Assembly (NCBI GenBank): GCA_016125005.1
Contig: WGMQ01000047.1
Coordinates: 1-64,000 of the forward strand
Origin: a bacterium
GTDB taxonomy: Bacteria; Sumerlaeota; Sumerlaeia; SLMS01
Direction: 5' to 3'
Length of the DNA: 64,000 nucleotides
Positions 19,379-29,517 of the stretch are shown in pieces. Position 1 is the stretch's first letter. Each line of letters begins with the position of its first letter. A program made the position numbers and the translations under genes. The notes beneath the pieces are model-generated. The model saw only the letters and a program-made list of their open reading frames with translations, ran no database searches and had not been told where the DNA came from.

Positions 19379-19711
19379 TCAGTCCTCGTACTTGAGATTG
19401 ATGGGCTGGAGCGGCATGGCAGGAACCGCATACGCCACGCGGCCCGCGTCCGTATAGACGACCGAGCGATAGCGCGCGCGCTGGACCTCGTACATGGCCT
19501 GGATCAGGCCCGTCTTGGTGTGGGACTGGTGGGTGGGCTCGCCAAGGATGGCCTCCACCTCGGCGCGGGTGGTGCCCACCTTGGGCACGTAGGCGGAACG
19601 ACTTTCCACCACCAACTCTGCTTCGCTCTTGGTCGGGGAGGGATGCGATCCCCCGCACCCCACCGCTCCGACAATCAGAATGAGCCACAAGGCTCGGCAA
19701 CCCCACATCAT
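19379..19711 (-). CDS. Small lipoprotein, SmpA/OmlA (BamE)-like
   Basis: Lipobox VGAVGC; VPKVGTTRAEVEAILGEPT. Confidence 0.65.
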   Translation of the reverse strand: MMWGCRALWLILIVGAVGCGGSHPSPTKSEAELVVESRSAYVPKVGTTRAEVEAILGEPTHQSHTKTGLIQAMYEVQRARYRSVVYTDAGRVAYAVPAMPLQPINLKYED

Positions 19712-19830
19712 TCCGGCGACTCCTCAGATAAACTGCCGACTACAAGAGAGGCTTGCAGGCGCCGTGCAAAGCAGAATTGACGGCGGGAGGGCAGTGGGGC
19801 AGCGAAACACCGCGAGAGCGCGCCACCCCG

Positions 19831-20197
19831 GATTGCACCGCCTTCGGGGTGCGTTCCAATCTGAAACCGCGACCCAAGGCGACACGCTCGGGCTAAGGGA
19901 TCATGCCCCGTTAGGCCGAACTGTGGTTGCGGAGTAGGGCAGCGTTGTTGGGCGCTCTCTCGTCTTTATCGCCGCGGGAGCGACCAGAGCCACCGGCGCC
20001 CCGACCTTCGTGCTTCCGGTGGCTGGAACGGCAGCCTTCCCCACCTACATCCACACGGCAGCCGACCCCGAGACCTATCCGCGACGTCACTGGCCCCAAT
20101 CGGGGCCAAATCTTCCAGCCCAGTGCAAGCGCCGAAAGGCGTGCCGCACTGGGTGGACGACGTGCGGAAAACGCACCGCAACGCGGTGCAATCCGCC
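19831..20197. repeat. Left ~367-bp direct repeat flanking the RAYT/IS200-like gene
   Basis: Near-identical long blocks with 20698-21073, e.g. ttccaatctgaaaccgcgacccaaggcgacacgctcgggctaagggatcatgccccgttaggc. Confidence 0.92.
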
Positions 20198-20202
20198 ACA
20201 AC

Positions 20203-20658
20203 TCAATCCCAGAGATACTGCTCATCATAGGCGAGTTCATATTTCCTCAGTATCCGAAGCAATTCTTCCCGAAAATCGACGGAGCGGTGATGCTCCTCCT
20301 GATTCTCAACATACCGGGTCAGGATCTCAACGTGTGTAGAACTGACAGAGAAGGACCCATATCCGGCCTGCCAGCGAAAATGTTCGAGGCCGGTGCCCTT
20401 GGTTTTCATCCACTTCGAAGATTCCACCTTCAGCTCACGCACCAACCGATCAATGGGCAGCGACTTGGAAACTCGACACACGACGTGAACGTGATCCACG
20501 TACCCGCCTACGATGACCGGTGGAGAGTGGAGATTCCTACACACGCCACCGAGGTAGCTGTGCAATTCAGCACGAATCGCTGGATCCACCAAGAAAGGCT
20601 CCCTCCCCTTTGTCGAGAAAACGATGTGTTGAATATTCTGAACCAATGACTGAGGCAT
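20203..20658 (-). CDS. REP-associated tyrosine (RAYT)/IS200-like Y1 transposase
   Basis: VGGYVDHVHVVCRVSKSL (HUH motif), WQAGYGSFSVSSTHVEILTRYVENQEEHH (catalytic Tyr region). Confidence 0.9.
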   Translation of the reverse strand: MPQSLVQNIQHIVFSTKGREPFLVDPAIRAELHSYLGGVCRNLHSPPVIVGGYVDHVHVVCRVSKSLPIDRLVRELKVESSKWMKTKGTGLEHFRWQAGYGSFSVSSTHVEILTRYVENQEEHHRSVDFREELLRILRKYELAYDEQYLWD

Positions 20659-20697
20659 GGATGACCCTCGGCATTCCATGAGATCGTGCTGGGGCAA

Positions 20698-21073
20698 GAT
20701 TGCACGGCCTTCGGGGCGCGTTCCAATCTGAAACCGCGACCCAAGGCGACACGCTCGGGCTAAGGGATCATGCCCCGTTAGGCTGAAAATGCCGAGCTGT
20801 GGTTGCGGAGGAGGGCATCGTTGTTGGGCGCTCTGTCATCTCAATCGCGGCGGTAGCGACCCCATCCACCGGCGCCCCGACCTTCGTGCTTCCGGTGGCT
20901 GGAACGGCTGCCTTCCCCACCTACATCCACACGGCAGCCGACCCCGAGACCTATCCGCGACGTCACTGGCCCCAATCGGGGCCAAATCTATCAGCCCAAT
21001 GCAAGCGCCGAAAGGCGCGCCGCACTGGGTGGATGAGGTGCGGCAACCGCACCGCAACGCGGTGCAATCCGCC
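20698..21073. repeat. Right ~376-bp direct repeat flanking the RAYT/IS200-like gene
   Basis: See left copy; ends in the shared caccgcaacgcggtgcaatccgcc. Confidence 0.92.
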
Positions 21074-21497
21074 GATGCCCGCCGAATCCTCTCGGGCGCA
21101 ACCCTGGGCTGAGGCGGCCATGCTCTGGTTTCATGGCTGATCGCACTCCTTCAGAGTGCAAACATAACAGAACCAGCTACCCAGGGTTGCGCGCTTGGGC
21201 GCTGACCCTGGGCTGAGGGATCGGACCCCCGTTGGGGGCAACCGGGTCGGGATCGATCCCCAGGACCGCGGTACAATCCGCCGACGCCGGCCAATCGCCT
21301 CCCGCGACTGAACTGTACCCCTTGACCGGCGGCGTGCGGGTCGCGATGCTCAATGTCGACAGAAAAAAGAAGGCGTTCTGAACTCTGCCCCCTTTTTCCT
21401 TGACCGGCGGGGGCCGGGTGCCGTTCCCTTCCCAGCCCTGCTAGGCGCATGTGCGCCACAGGGCAGGAATGTCTCCCAATCAGCAGCGAGGTTTTGA

Positions 21498-22440
<943 letters not shown>

Positions 22441-22485
22441 TCCGCCTCTTACCGGCGCGCTGAGACAAAGACATTCCCTGAAACA

Positions 22486-22520
22486 ACCCGCCTGCTCTTC
22501 GCAGGCGGGTGTTTCTGTTC
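22486..22520 (+). terminator. Terminator downstream of rpsG
   Basis: acccgcctgc-tcttc-gcaggcgggt followed by gtttctgttctc. Confidence 0.8.
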
Positions 22521-22530
22521 TCATTCGTGA

Positions 22531-23784
22531 CTACTGGGCGGCGCCGGACTCCATGATCGCCTTCAGCCGGGGCTGAATCTGCTTCCACCGCTCTCCCTGG
22601 GCGATGTCGACTCGCCCCAGTTCCTTTCCATCCGGCCCGAGCACCAGCAGCGATGGCACGCGGGCCACTGAGTACTGGCGTGCGACCGCAGAGCCGCGCA
22701 GTTGGTTCACGTCCACGCGTGTCAGCACAGCACTGTTCAGGTACTGGCGCGCCTCATCGCTGTTCTGGAAGACGTTATTGAACAGGTCCTGCGACGTCAC
22801 GTTCCCCGGCATGTAGAAGAGAGCCAGCGTCGGCTTCCCCGTCTGCCGTCCCTCTGCGAGGGCCTCGGGGATGTCCGCCCGCCACTGCACCCGGTCCACG
22901 CTTCCGGCTATCTCTTCTGCCGTCACCCACGGGGACTGGGGAACAGGCGTGGCCGGATCCATCGTCCACTGGATCGACAGGTTGTCCAGCAGGACCGAGT
23001 AGGGCTTGTCCACTGGTGCCGTCACCATGATGCCCGGCTGGATAAACGCCAGCGTGTTTTCCTGAATCGGTGAAAACGAAGTCAGCACCCCGTCGACGTA
23101 GCAGCTGATCCCCGTCTGCCCTTCGACGATGAACTGAAAGCGGTGCCAGCCGGAACGTTCGGGCCCGAGAGACGAAAGCTTGTCGTGCAGATAGATCTTC
23201 GGCGCCGCAGAGCCGTTCGTGTACGAGAAGAACGCTCGCTCGCCCCCGATACAACCAAACCGGTACAGGTTCCAGAACGATTGGTTCGGCTTCAGTTGAG
23301 TACGACCATCCGTTCCAACGGCAAGAACGGCAGCCGAATGCCCAATGTCGGCTTTCCCGGGCAGGTAGACGTCTGCCTGAAAGAGCGCGCGTCCGGTCGT
23401 GCCGAGGCGGGCACGTTCCAGCACCACCGGCACCGTAATGCAGAGGAACCGTTGCGTCGCGTTCGTCTGGAGTTGGAGCCCCATCGCCCCGCATTCCCGC
23501 TGCACCTCCGGCGTGGTCAGGTTGGGATCACCCAGGCTGGCGTAGGATACCACCCTGGTATTCGTCGCGTTGCTGTTGTGGAGCATGATGCTCCCGGCCG
23601 GGATACCCGACTCGAAGTTCTCCCAACTCTTTAGATTGAACTGTGCTGATGCCGTGTTGTGCGAAAGCAAGAGGGCAGCTGCAACGGCGAAGCCGCTGGA
23701 AAAATAACGGAGCAAGGTAGGCGCCTCCAAGGTGGATTCCTGAGGGCGTTCAGCTTCCGAACATCGTCCGGATCTGCAAGACAA
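22531..23784 (-). CDS. Secreted thioredoxin-like-domain protein with N-terminal LamG/concanavalin-like region
   Basis: Hydrophobic leader FAVAAALLLSHNTASAQ; C-terminal KPTLALFYMPGN...VTRVDVNQLRGSAVARQYSVARVPSLLVLGPDGKELGR; true start probably internal. Confidence 0.6.
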   Translation of the reverse strand: MSCRSGRCSEAERPQESTLEAPTLLRYFSSGFAVAAALLLSHNTASAQFNLKSWENFESGIPAGSIMLHNSNATNTRVVSYASLGDPNLTTPEVQRECGAMGLQLQTNATQRFLCITVPVVLERARLGTTGRALFQADVYLPGKADIGHSAAVLAVGTDGRTQLKPNQSFWNLYRFGCIGGERAFFSYTNGSAAPKIYLHDKLSSLGPERSGWHRFQFIVEGQTGISCYVDGVLTSFSPIQENTLAFIQPGIMVTAPVDKPYSVLLDNLSIQWTMDPATPVPQSPWVTAEEIAGSVDRVQWRADIPEALAEGRQTGKPTLALFYMPGNVTSQDLFNNVFQNSDEARQYLNSAVLTRVDVNQLRGSAVARQYSVARVPSLLVLGPDGKELGRVDIAQGERWKQIQPRLKAIMESGAAQ

Positions 23785-23816
23785 ATCCGATCTCGGAGGA
23801 TTGTTTTTGCAGGCTA

Positions 23817-25088
23817 TCAGCCTCTGATTTGTCCTTCACCGAAGACGATCCACTTGGGGGTCGTTAGCTCGACCAGCCCCATCGGCCCGCGGGCGTGCAG
23901 CTTGTCCGTCGAGATGCCGATTTCCGCCCCGAGACCGTATTCGCCGCCGTCGCTGAAACGCGTCGAGCAGTTGATGTGCACGCAGCTGGAGTCCACCATG
24001 CGGGTGAAGTTCATCGCGTTGTCGTGGTCGCGCGTCACGATCGTGTCGGTGTGGTGGCTGCCGTAGTGGTTGATGAACTCCACGGCCTCCTCGAAGGTGC
24101 GGACGACCTTCACCGCGATGATGAGGTCAAGGTACTCGGCGTACCAGTCGTCCTCGGTGGCGGCCTTCGCGCCGGATACGAGACGCTGGGTCCATTCGTC
24201 GCCACGGATCTCGACCTTCTTGTCCTGCAGCGCCGCGCAGACCTTCGGCAGAAACTCGTCCGCGATGTCCGCGTGGACCAGCAGTGTCTCGGCGGCGTTG
24301 CAGACACCGGTGCGCTGGGCCTTGGAGTTCACGGCGATCTTCACCGCCATGTCCTGGTCCGCGGAGGCGTCCACGAAGACCGAGCAATTGCCGTCGAGGT
24401 GCTTGATGACGGGGATCTCCGACTCGCGGCTGATGCGCTCGATGAGCGGCTTGCCGCCACGCGGGATGATGAGATCGACGAGACCCTTGAGCTTGAGCAG
24501 CTCGCCCACCGCTGCGCGGTCGGTGGTCGGGATGAACTGGATGGCTCCCTCGGGGAGACCGACGGAGGCGCTCGCCTCGTCCATGAGACGGGCGAGGATC
24601 GAATTGGAGTGAAAGGCCTCGCTGCCGCCGCGCAGGATCGTGGCGTTGCCGCTCTTGAGGCAGAGCGCCCCCGCGTCCGCCGTCACGTTCGGGCGCGATT
24701 CGTAGATGATGCCGATGACGCCGATGGGCGCGCGAACCTGGCCGATGCGGAGCCCATTGGGGCGCGTGCGGACGTTGAACATTTCGCCGACCGGGTCGGG
24801 GAGCGCGACAATCTCGCGCAGGGCCCCTGCCAGTGCGGCGATGCGCTTGGGGTCCAGCTTCAGGCGGTCGATGGCGGCAGCTGAAAGGCCGTTGGCTTGC
24901 GCCTTCTCCAGATCCTTGGCGTTCTCCGCCACGATCAGGTCTGTGTTCTCCAGGAAGGAAACGGCCATGGCCTCGATGGCGGCGTTCTTGGCCGCAGGCT
25001 TCAGGGCCGCCAGCTTCAGCGCCGCGCGCCGGGCCTTGCGTCCCATTTCCTGCATCATCTCCGCCAGCGAAAGCTCCATCGTGCTCAT
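23817..25088 (-). CDS. proA: Glutamate-5-semialdehyde dehydrogenase (gamma-glutamyl phosphate reductase)
   Basis: RAPIGVIGIIYESRPNVTADAGALCLKSGNATILRGGSEA; GLVDLIIPRGGKPLI; STRFSDGGEYGLGAEIGISTDKLHARGPMG. Confidence 0.96.
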   Translation of the reverse strand: MSTMELSLAEMMQEMGRKARRAALKLAALKPAAKNAAIEAMAVSFLENTDLIVAENAKDLEKAQANGLSAAAIDRLKLDPKRIAALAGALREIVALPDPVGEMFNVRTRPNGLRIGQVRAPIGVIGIIYESRPNVTADAGALCLKSGNATILRGGSEAFHSNSILARLMDEASASVGLPEGAIQFIPTTDRAAVGELLKLKGLVDLIIPRGGKPLIERISRESEIPVIKHLDGNCSVFVDASADQDMAVKIAVNSKAQRTGVCNAAETLLVHADIADEFLPKVCAALQDKKVEIRGDEWTQRLVSGAKAATEDDWYAEYLDLIIAVKVVRTFEEAVEFINHYGSHHTDTIVTRDHDNAMNFTRMVDSSCVHINCSTRFSDGGEYGLGAEIGISTDKLHARGPMGLVELTTPKWIVFGEGQIRG

Positions 25089-25216
25089 CGTCCAAAACTC
25101 CTGATATGCGGGGTGCATCATCGCCCCGTGGTTCGGAAAGGCTTGTGACCCGGGCCCTTCGCGTCAAAGAGAAGTTGTCTCTCCACTCCTCTGCGCGACC
25201 CAGCCAAGGACTTGCG

Positions 25217-26419
25217 ATGCCCCGATTCGAGTGGTCCCGTTCCGGCGAACCGAATCCGCCGCCCGTTGGAATCCCCGCGTTGGTGGAGCGATGGGGCAGC
25301 GACACCGCGGAGGCCCACCGCGTCATCCAGGGCGAAAACCTTGCCGTCTTGCAGGCTCTCCTTCCCGAGCTGGAAGGGCAGGTCAAGCTGGTCTGCATCG
25401 ACCCGCCCTTCTTCACCGGAAAGGCTTGGTCCATGAAGTTCCCTGGGCTGGAGACCGAGCGCCACGCCTTCACCGATTCGCGGTGGGGGAGCGTCGACGG
25501 CTTTCTGGATTTCCTGCACCGCCGGCTGGTGTTGCTTCACCGGCTCCTGGCCGAGGACGGCTCCCTGTTCCTTCATCTGGACTATCGCGTCGCGCACTAT
25601 GCGCGGCTGGTGATGGAGGAGGTGTTCGGTGCCGACCGGCTGCTGAACGAGATCGTCTGGAGCTATGCCTCCGGCGGCGGCTCCGGCGAGCGCTTTGGCC
25701 GGAAGCACGACACGATCCTCTGGTTCGCGAAGGGACCACGCCACACGTTCAACGCGGACGCAGTGCGGGTGCCCTATCGCGCGGCCATCGCGCCGAGCCG
25801 CCGCGACAGCTTTCACGAGGACGGCATGGTGGCGCCTGACGTCTGGGAAATCAGCCGTGGTCGCAACGGAGACGGAGCCACCGGGTATCCCACGGAAAAG
25901 CCCGCCGCGCTGGTGGAGCGGATGATCCTGGCGGCCAGCAACGAAGGAGACCTAGTGCTCGATGCCTTCGGCGGATCGGGGAGCCTTGCCGTGGCCGCTG
26001 CCTCGCTGGGGCGGCGGTGCATCTCGATCGACCAGAGTCCCCTCGCTATCCACTGCCACCGGCGCCAGCTTTCCACGATGGATGTGCCGTTCCGAATCGA
26101 GCTGTATCATGGGGATATCCAGTTGGGCAGCCAGACGGGCATCGATCTGAGGCCGGAGCAGGGGCTTCTTGGGACCCAGTTTACCCTCTGCGGGAATGTC
26201 GTTCCGGAATTGGACGGCTGGGCGCTGGAAGAAGTGGGCCCCAGAAGTGGGCCGCTAAAACCGCTCTGGCTTGTCTGGAGGGAAAAAAAAGATCGCCAGC
26301 CACGAATGACCAGCGATCCCATTTCCCTGACGGGCCGAAAGCCCTTTCTACGAATCAGTGCCTGGACGATTGACGGCACAATGTTTGAGAACCTTTACGA
26401 GCTACCGATGCGCGACTGA
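25217..26419 (+). CDS. DNA methyltransferase (N6-adenine/N4-cytosine, DPPF motif)
   Basis: VKLVCIDPPFFTGKAW motif IV-like; YPTEKPAALVERMILAASNEGDLVLDAFGGSGSLAVAAASLGRRCISID motifs X/I. Confidence 0.88.
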   Translation: MPRFEWSRSGEPNPPPVGIPALVERWGSDTAEAHRVIQGENLAVLQALLPELEGQVKLVCIDPPFFTGKAWSMKFPGLETERHAFTDSRWGSVDGFLDFLHRRLVLLHRLLAEDGSLFLHLDYRVAHYARLVMEEVFGADRLLNEIVWSYASGGGSGERFGRKHDTILWFAKGPRHTFNADAVRVPYRAAIAPSRRDSFHEDGMVAPDVWEISRGRNGDGATGYPTEKPAALVERMILAASNEGDLVLDAFGGSGSLAVAAASLGRRCISIDQSPLAIHCHRRQLSTMDVPFRIELYHGDIQLGSQTGIDLRPEQGLLGTQFTLCGNVVPELDGWALEEVGPRSGPLKPLWLVWREKKDRQPRMTSDPISLTGRKPFLRISAWTIDGTMFENLYELPMRD

Positions 26420-26442
26420 AAGTGGCCCGGTTTGGCCACTTT
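26419..26442. terminator. Inverted repeat / possible terminator after the methyltransferase
   Basis: aaagtggcc-cggttt-ggccacttt; weak T-tract. Confidence 0.5.
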
Positions 26443-26477
26443 GGAGGCGGTGGCACAAAAGAGCCATCGCCGACTGG

Positions 26478-26669
26478 TCAGTTATTGTCCCAGTTCTCCG
26501 GTCGGACGTCGTGCCCGTAGCCGCGCAATTCGACGAGGGCCTTGTTGCACTGTTCCTGGGTCTCCCTCAGGCGGCGATTCAGGTTGTCATCGGTTGCCAT
26601 CAGATCGAGGGATTCGATGGCGTTTTCAAGGGCCCGTTCGACCAGATCCTGAACGTTCTCGGTTTCCAT
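26478..26669 (-). CDS. Small acidic protein of unknown function (63 aa)
   Basis: METENVQDLVERALENAIESLDLMATDDNLNRRLRETQEQCNKALVELRGYGHDVRPENWDNN. Confidence 0.5.
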   Translation of the reverse strand: METENVQDLVERALENAIESLDLMATDDNLNRRLRETQEQCNKALVELRGYGHDVRPENWDNN

Positions 26670-26761
26670 GTTCTTCTCAATCCTCCGGCGGTCTTCCACT
26701 CTCTTGTTTGGTGACCGCCTCTACCAAGTATAGTGCAATCTTTGGGCCCGTCGCTGAAAAA

Positions 26762-27850
26762 TCATGCGTTGCCAAACGGTAGTGCCACGACGGTCGCCTC
26801 CCCACCCGTTGCGAGCGCCAACCGCTGCCCCGGTTCACGCACCTGCCACCGGACCATCGCAAGGCCAATCGCCCGGCCGAGCCGCGGCGAGAACGTCGCG
26901 GAGGTGAGGCGACCCGATTCGGCCCCGTCGCGCAGCAGCGGCTGCCCCGGCGCGGGCGGATCTTCGCCATCGAATGTCACGCCGACCAATTTGCGGGCCG
27001 GGTGTCCGAGATTCAGGATCTTGGCGATCGTTTCCTGACCGGGATAGCAGCCCTTGTTCGTGTGAATCGCACTGAAGAGATCGGCCTCCAGCGGGATTGA
27101 TTTCTCCGTCAGGTCGATGCCCCACCAGGCCACGCCCGCCTCCACCCTCAGGGTGTCGAAGGCGAGGAACCCCATGGCGCGTCCATCCAGCTTCGAGACG
27201 GCGGCGTCCAGCTTCGCAACAAACCCATGTAACTTGGCGACCGGTACGGCAACGACGATGGCACCGGGGAGGAACTCCGTCTCGAAGACTTGGACCGACT
27301 GTCCATCCATATTCCCCGCAGCGACCCGGCGCGGCTCGGCGGGCGCAGTCAGTCCAAGCGCCTCCACCGCCGCATTCCGGCGCGGTCCGAACAATGCCAC
27401 GAAGCCCCAGCCAGCGGAAGCGTCCACGAACTTTGCATCCTCGGAGAACACGTACTTGTCGGCCAGAAACTGAAGGTACTCACCGGTGACCGCAGGCGGA
27501 GCGATGAGCCAGGAAGTGCCCTCATCCACGCGATAGAGCTGGAGGTCCGCTTCCATACGGCCGTCGGCGTTGAGCTGGTTGGCGCGGAGTCCGTCCCCCA
27601 CCTCCATCGCCAGCGTGCGCTGGCTCAGGCGCCGGTTGAGATACTCGATGTGGTCCTTCCCTTCCGCGGTGACCAGGGTCATGTAGGACACGTCCATCCA
27701 TGCGACAGCGCCAGTGGCGGCGTTGTACTCGGCCTCGGGATCGCCGTAGTGTGCCGGAACGACCCACCCGGCCAGAGGGATGGATCGGGCGCCGCGGGCC
27801 GCGTGCAGGTCGGCAAGCGGCAGTGCGTTAAGGTTTTCTGTCGGCGTCAT
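26762..27850 (-). CDS. ygfZ: Folate-binding YgfZ/GcvT-like protein
   Basis: Signature NKGCYPGQE (K-G-C-[YF]-x-G-Q-E) and GcvT-fold sequence. Confidence 0.88.
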   Translation of the reverse strand: MTPTENLNALPLADLHAARGARSIPLAGWVVPAHYGDPEAEYNAATGAVAWMDVSYMTLVTAEGKDHIEYLNRRLSQRTLAMEVGDGLRANQLNADGRMEADLQLYRVDEGTSWLIAPPAVTGEYLQFLADKYVFSEDAKFVDASAGWGFVALFGPRRNAAVEALGLTAPAEPRRVAAGNMDGQSVQVFETEFLPGAIVVAVPVAKLHGFVAKLDAAVSKLDGRAMGFLAFDTLRVEAGVAWWGIDLTEKSIPLEADLFSAIHTNKGCYPGQETIAKILNLGHPARKLVGVTFDGEDPPAPGQPLLRDGAESGRLTSATFSPRLGRAIGLAMVRWQVREPGQRLALATGGEATVVALPFGNA

Positions 27851-28283
27851 CGTCGCTGATTTCCTCCTCGTTCTCTTCGCGGCTGCCATCGTCCCAGTCC
27901 ACGCCGGGCATCCGACTCCCCTGGCTGGGAGCGTGCACCAGGAAGAACACACAGAGCGTAGCGAAAAACGGGACGTACACGCAGCCAACCACCACCAATG
28001 CCCAGTACAGCGGGCCCGGGCGGGGGTCTTCCGCGCGCATCATCGGACCCACCGCCACGAACAGGGGGAGGTTGACGATGGCCAGCCCGGCGGCTTTGCT
28101 GGAGACGGCCTCCACCCGCTCCTCGGGAACGGGCTCCTTCGCGGCCTCTGCGGCGCGGACGTCCTGCGCCACGATGAACAGCTCTCGGCCGATCATGTGC
28201 GAGACGACCGTGGCCCCGATCCAAAGGATGAAGAACAGGCCGATCACCAGTTGATCGCGGAGACGAATCGCAGGAAACGGCAT
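27828..28283 (-). CDS. Small integral membrane protein of unknown function
   Basis: Three hydrophobic segments and an acidic C-terminus. Confidence 0.6.
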   Translation of the reverse strand: MPFPAIRLRDQLVIGLFFILWIGATVVSHMIGRELFIVAQDVRAAEAAKEPVPEERVEAVSSKAAGLAIVNLPLFVAVGPMMRAEDPRPGPLYWALVVVGCVYVPFFATLCVFFLVHAPSQGSRMPGVDWDDGSREENEEEISDDDADRKP

Positions 28284-28286
28284 CGG

Positions 28287-29027
28287 TCAGACCTTCAGCC
28301 GACCGCGAAGCGACCGTGCCTGGGAAAGGGCGCGGCGCTGAGCGGGGGAGCGGAGCGCCAACTGGTCATCCTTCGCCAATTCCAGCAAGTGATCAAGGGC
28401 GCTGATGGCCTCGGCATTCCGACCGGCTTTGGATAGAAGCTCCGCCAGCATGAGCACCACCGAGGGGATCTGCTGGCGCGAGGAGCATCGACCGAGAATC
28501 TCAACGGCCCGCTCGCTGTTCCCCGCCTCGGCGGCGAGGTGCGCGGCGAGAATCGCCGCCTCTCCGTTCGCGTAGGTGGGGTCGATGTCCACCACGAACT
28601 CCGCGTGGGGGAGTGCTGCCGCTCGCTTGCCCGAGGCCACCAGGGCCCGTGCTGCCAGGAACTGCACCCGTCGGTCCTCGTCATTGAGCTTCATGGCCTC
28701 GTCGAGCTCGACCAGACATTCGCGGTAGTGCCCTTCGGAGAAGAGCAATTCCGCCAGTTCCAAACGCCGATCGAACGTGCCGTTTTCCCGGCAGAGCAGC
28801 GCCAGCTCACGAATGCGAGCGCGGTGGCGGATCCGCAGAAACTGACGGTCCACCAATCCGCCACTGGCGCGATTGGCAACGTAGAGGGGGAGAGCCACAG
28901 GTGGGAGGAACAGAATCCCGACGAGCCATGCATAAGGTTCCCCGCGGGCAAGAACGCTGCACAGCGCCCAGGTCCACGTGCAGACCAGCACCAGAATGGT
29001 AATCGGTTCGAGTACGATCAGCAGCAC
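28287..29027 (-). CDS. Membrane-anchored TPR-type protein
   Basis: N-terminal TM segments then tandem helical repeats (ELAELLFSEGHYRECLVELDEAMKLNDEDRR...); GTG start chosen downstream of the secG terminator. Confidence 0.65.
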   Translation of the reverse strand: MLLIVLEPITILVLVCTWTWALCSVLARGEPYAWLVGILFLPPVALPLYVANRASGGLVDRQFLRIRHRARIRELALLCRENGTFDRRLELAELLFSEGHYRECLVELDEAMKLNDEDRRVQFLAARALVASGKRAAALPHAEFVVDIDPTYANGEAAILAAHLAAEAGNSERAVEILGRCSSRQQIPSVVLMLAELLSKAGRNAEAISALDHLLELAKDDQLALRSPAQRRALSQARSLRGRLKV

Positions 29028-29051
29028 GCGGTTGGCGATCCTCCAGGATTG

Positions 29052-29089
29052 GAAAAGCAAATCCCCGGCCGTTTTCGGCGGCCGGGGAT
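29052..29089 (-). terminator. secG terminator
   Basis: atccccggcc...ggccggggat hairpin; T-rich run on the minus strand. Confidence 0.75.
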
Positions 29090-29115
29090 CATGAGTGCAA
29101 GCGCGGTTGCGGGTA

Positions 29116-29517
29116 TCAGTTCGAGGTGTTGCCGGTGCTCGCAGGGGCTGCATCACCGGCGGGTGCCGCGGTGCCAGCAGCGGGAGCCGTGGCGCCGGGC
29201 GTCGTGGCGGCGGCGGGCGTTCCCGCGCCCAGGTCAAGCGCAGCACCTTCGTTGCTGAGCTTGTTGCCGAGCAACGTCAGGGCGACGGCGATGATGAAGA
29301 AGGCTCCGGCAAGCCAAGCCGTGGTATTGAAGAGAGTCTTCTGCGCACCACCGGCACCGAAGGTGTCGGTCAGCGCACCGGGAGCCTGAGCGGCTGTTTC
29401 CGATCCTGCAAGCCCGCCGGACTTTCCCTCTTGCATGAGCACGACAAGGATCAGCACGAGGCAAACGCCCACGTAGACGATGGCAAGCAGGGTGATGAGA
29501 AGGCTGAGAAAGGTCAT
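29116..29517 (-). CDS. secG: Preprotein translocase subunit SecG
   Basis: VLILVVLMQEGKSGGLAG...FGAGGAQKTLFNTTAWLAGAFFIIAVALTLL; Ala/Pro/Thr-rich tail. Confidence 0.92.
   Translation of the reverse strand: MTFLSLLITLLAIVYVGVCLVLILVVLMQEGKSGGLAGSETAAQAPGALTDTFGAGGAQKTLFNTTAWLAGAFFIIAVALTLLGNKLSNEGAALDLGAGTPAAATTPGATAPAAGTAAPAGDAAPASTGNTSN

Noticed and set aside
19927-20649. 240-aa plus-strand ORF through the left repeat and across the RAYT gene
   Set aside because: Runs antisense to the transposase and through the repeat unit; chance ORF.
26233-26265. Direct repeat gaagtgggcc/gaagtgggcc at the end of the methyltransferase gene
   Set aside because: Only ~10 bp, within coding sequence; likely chance.
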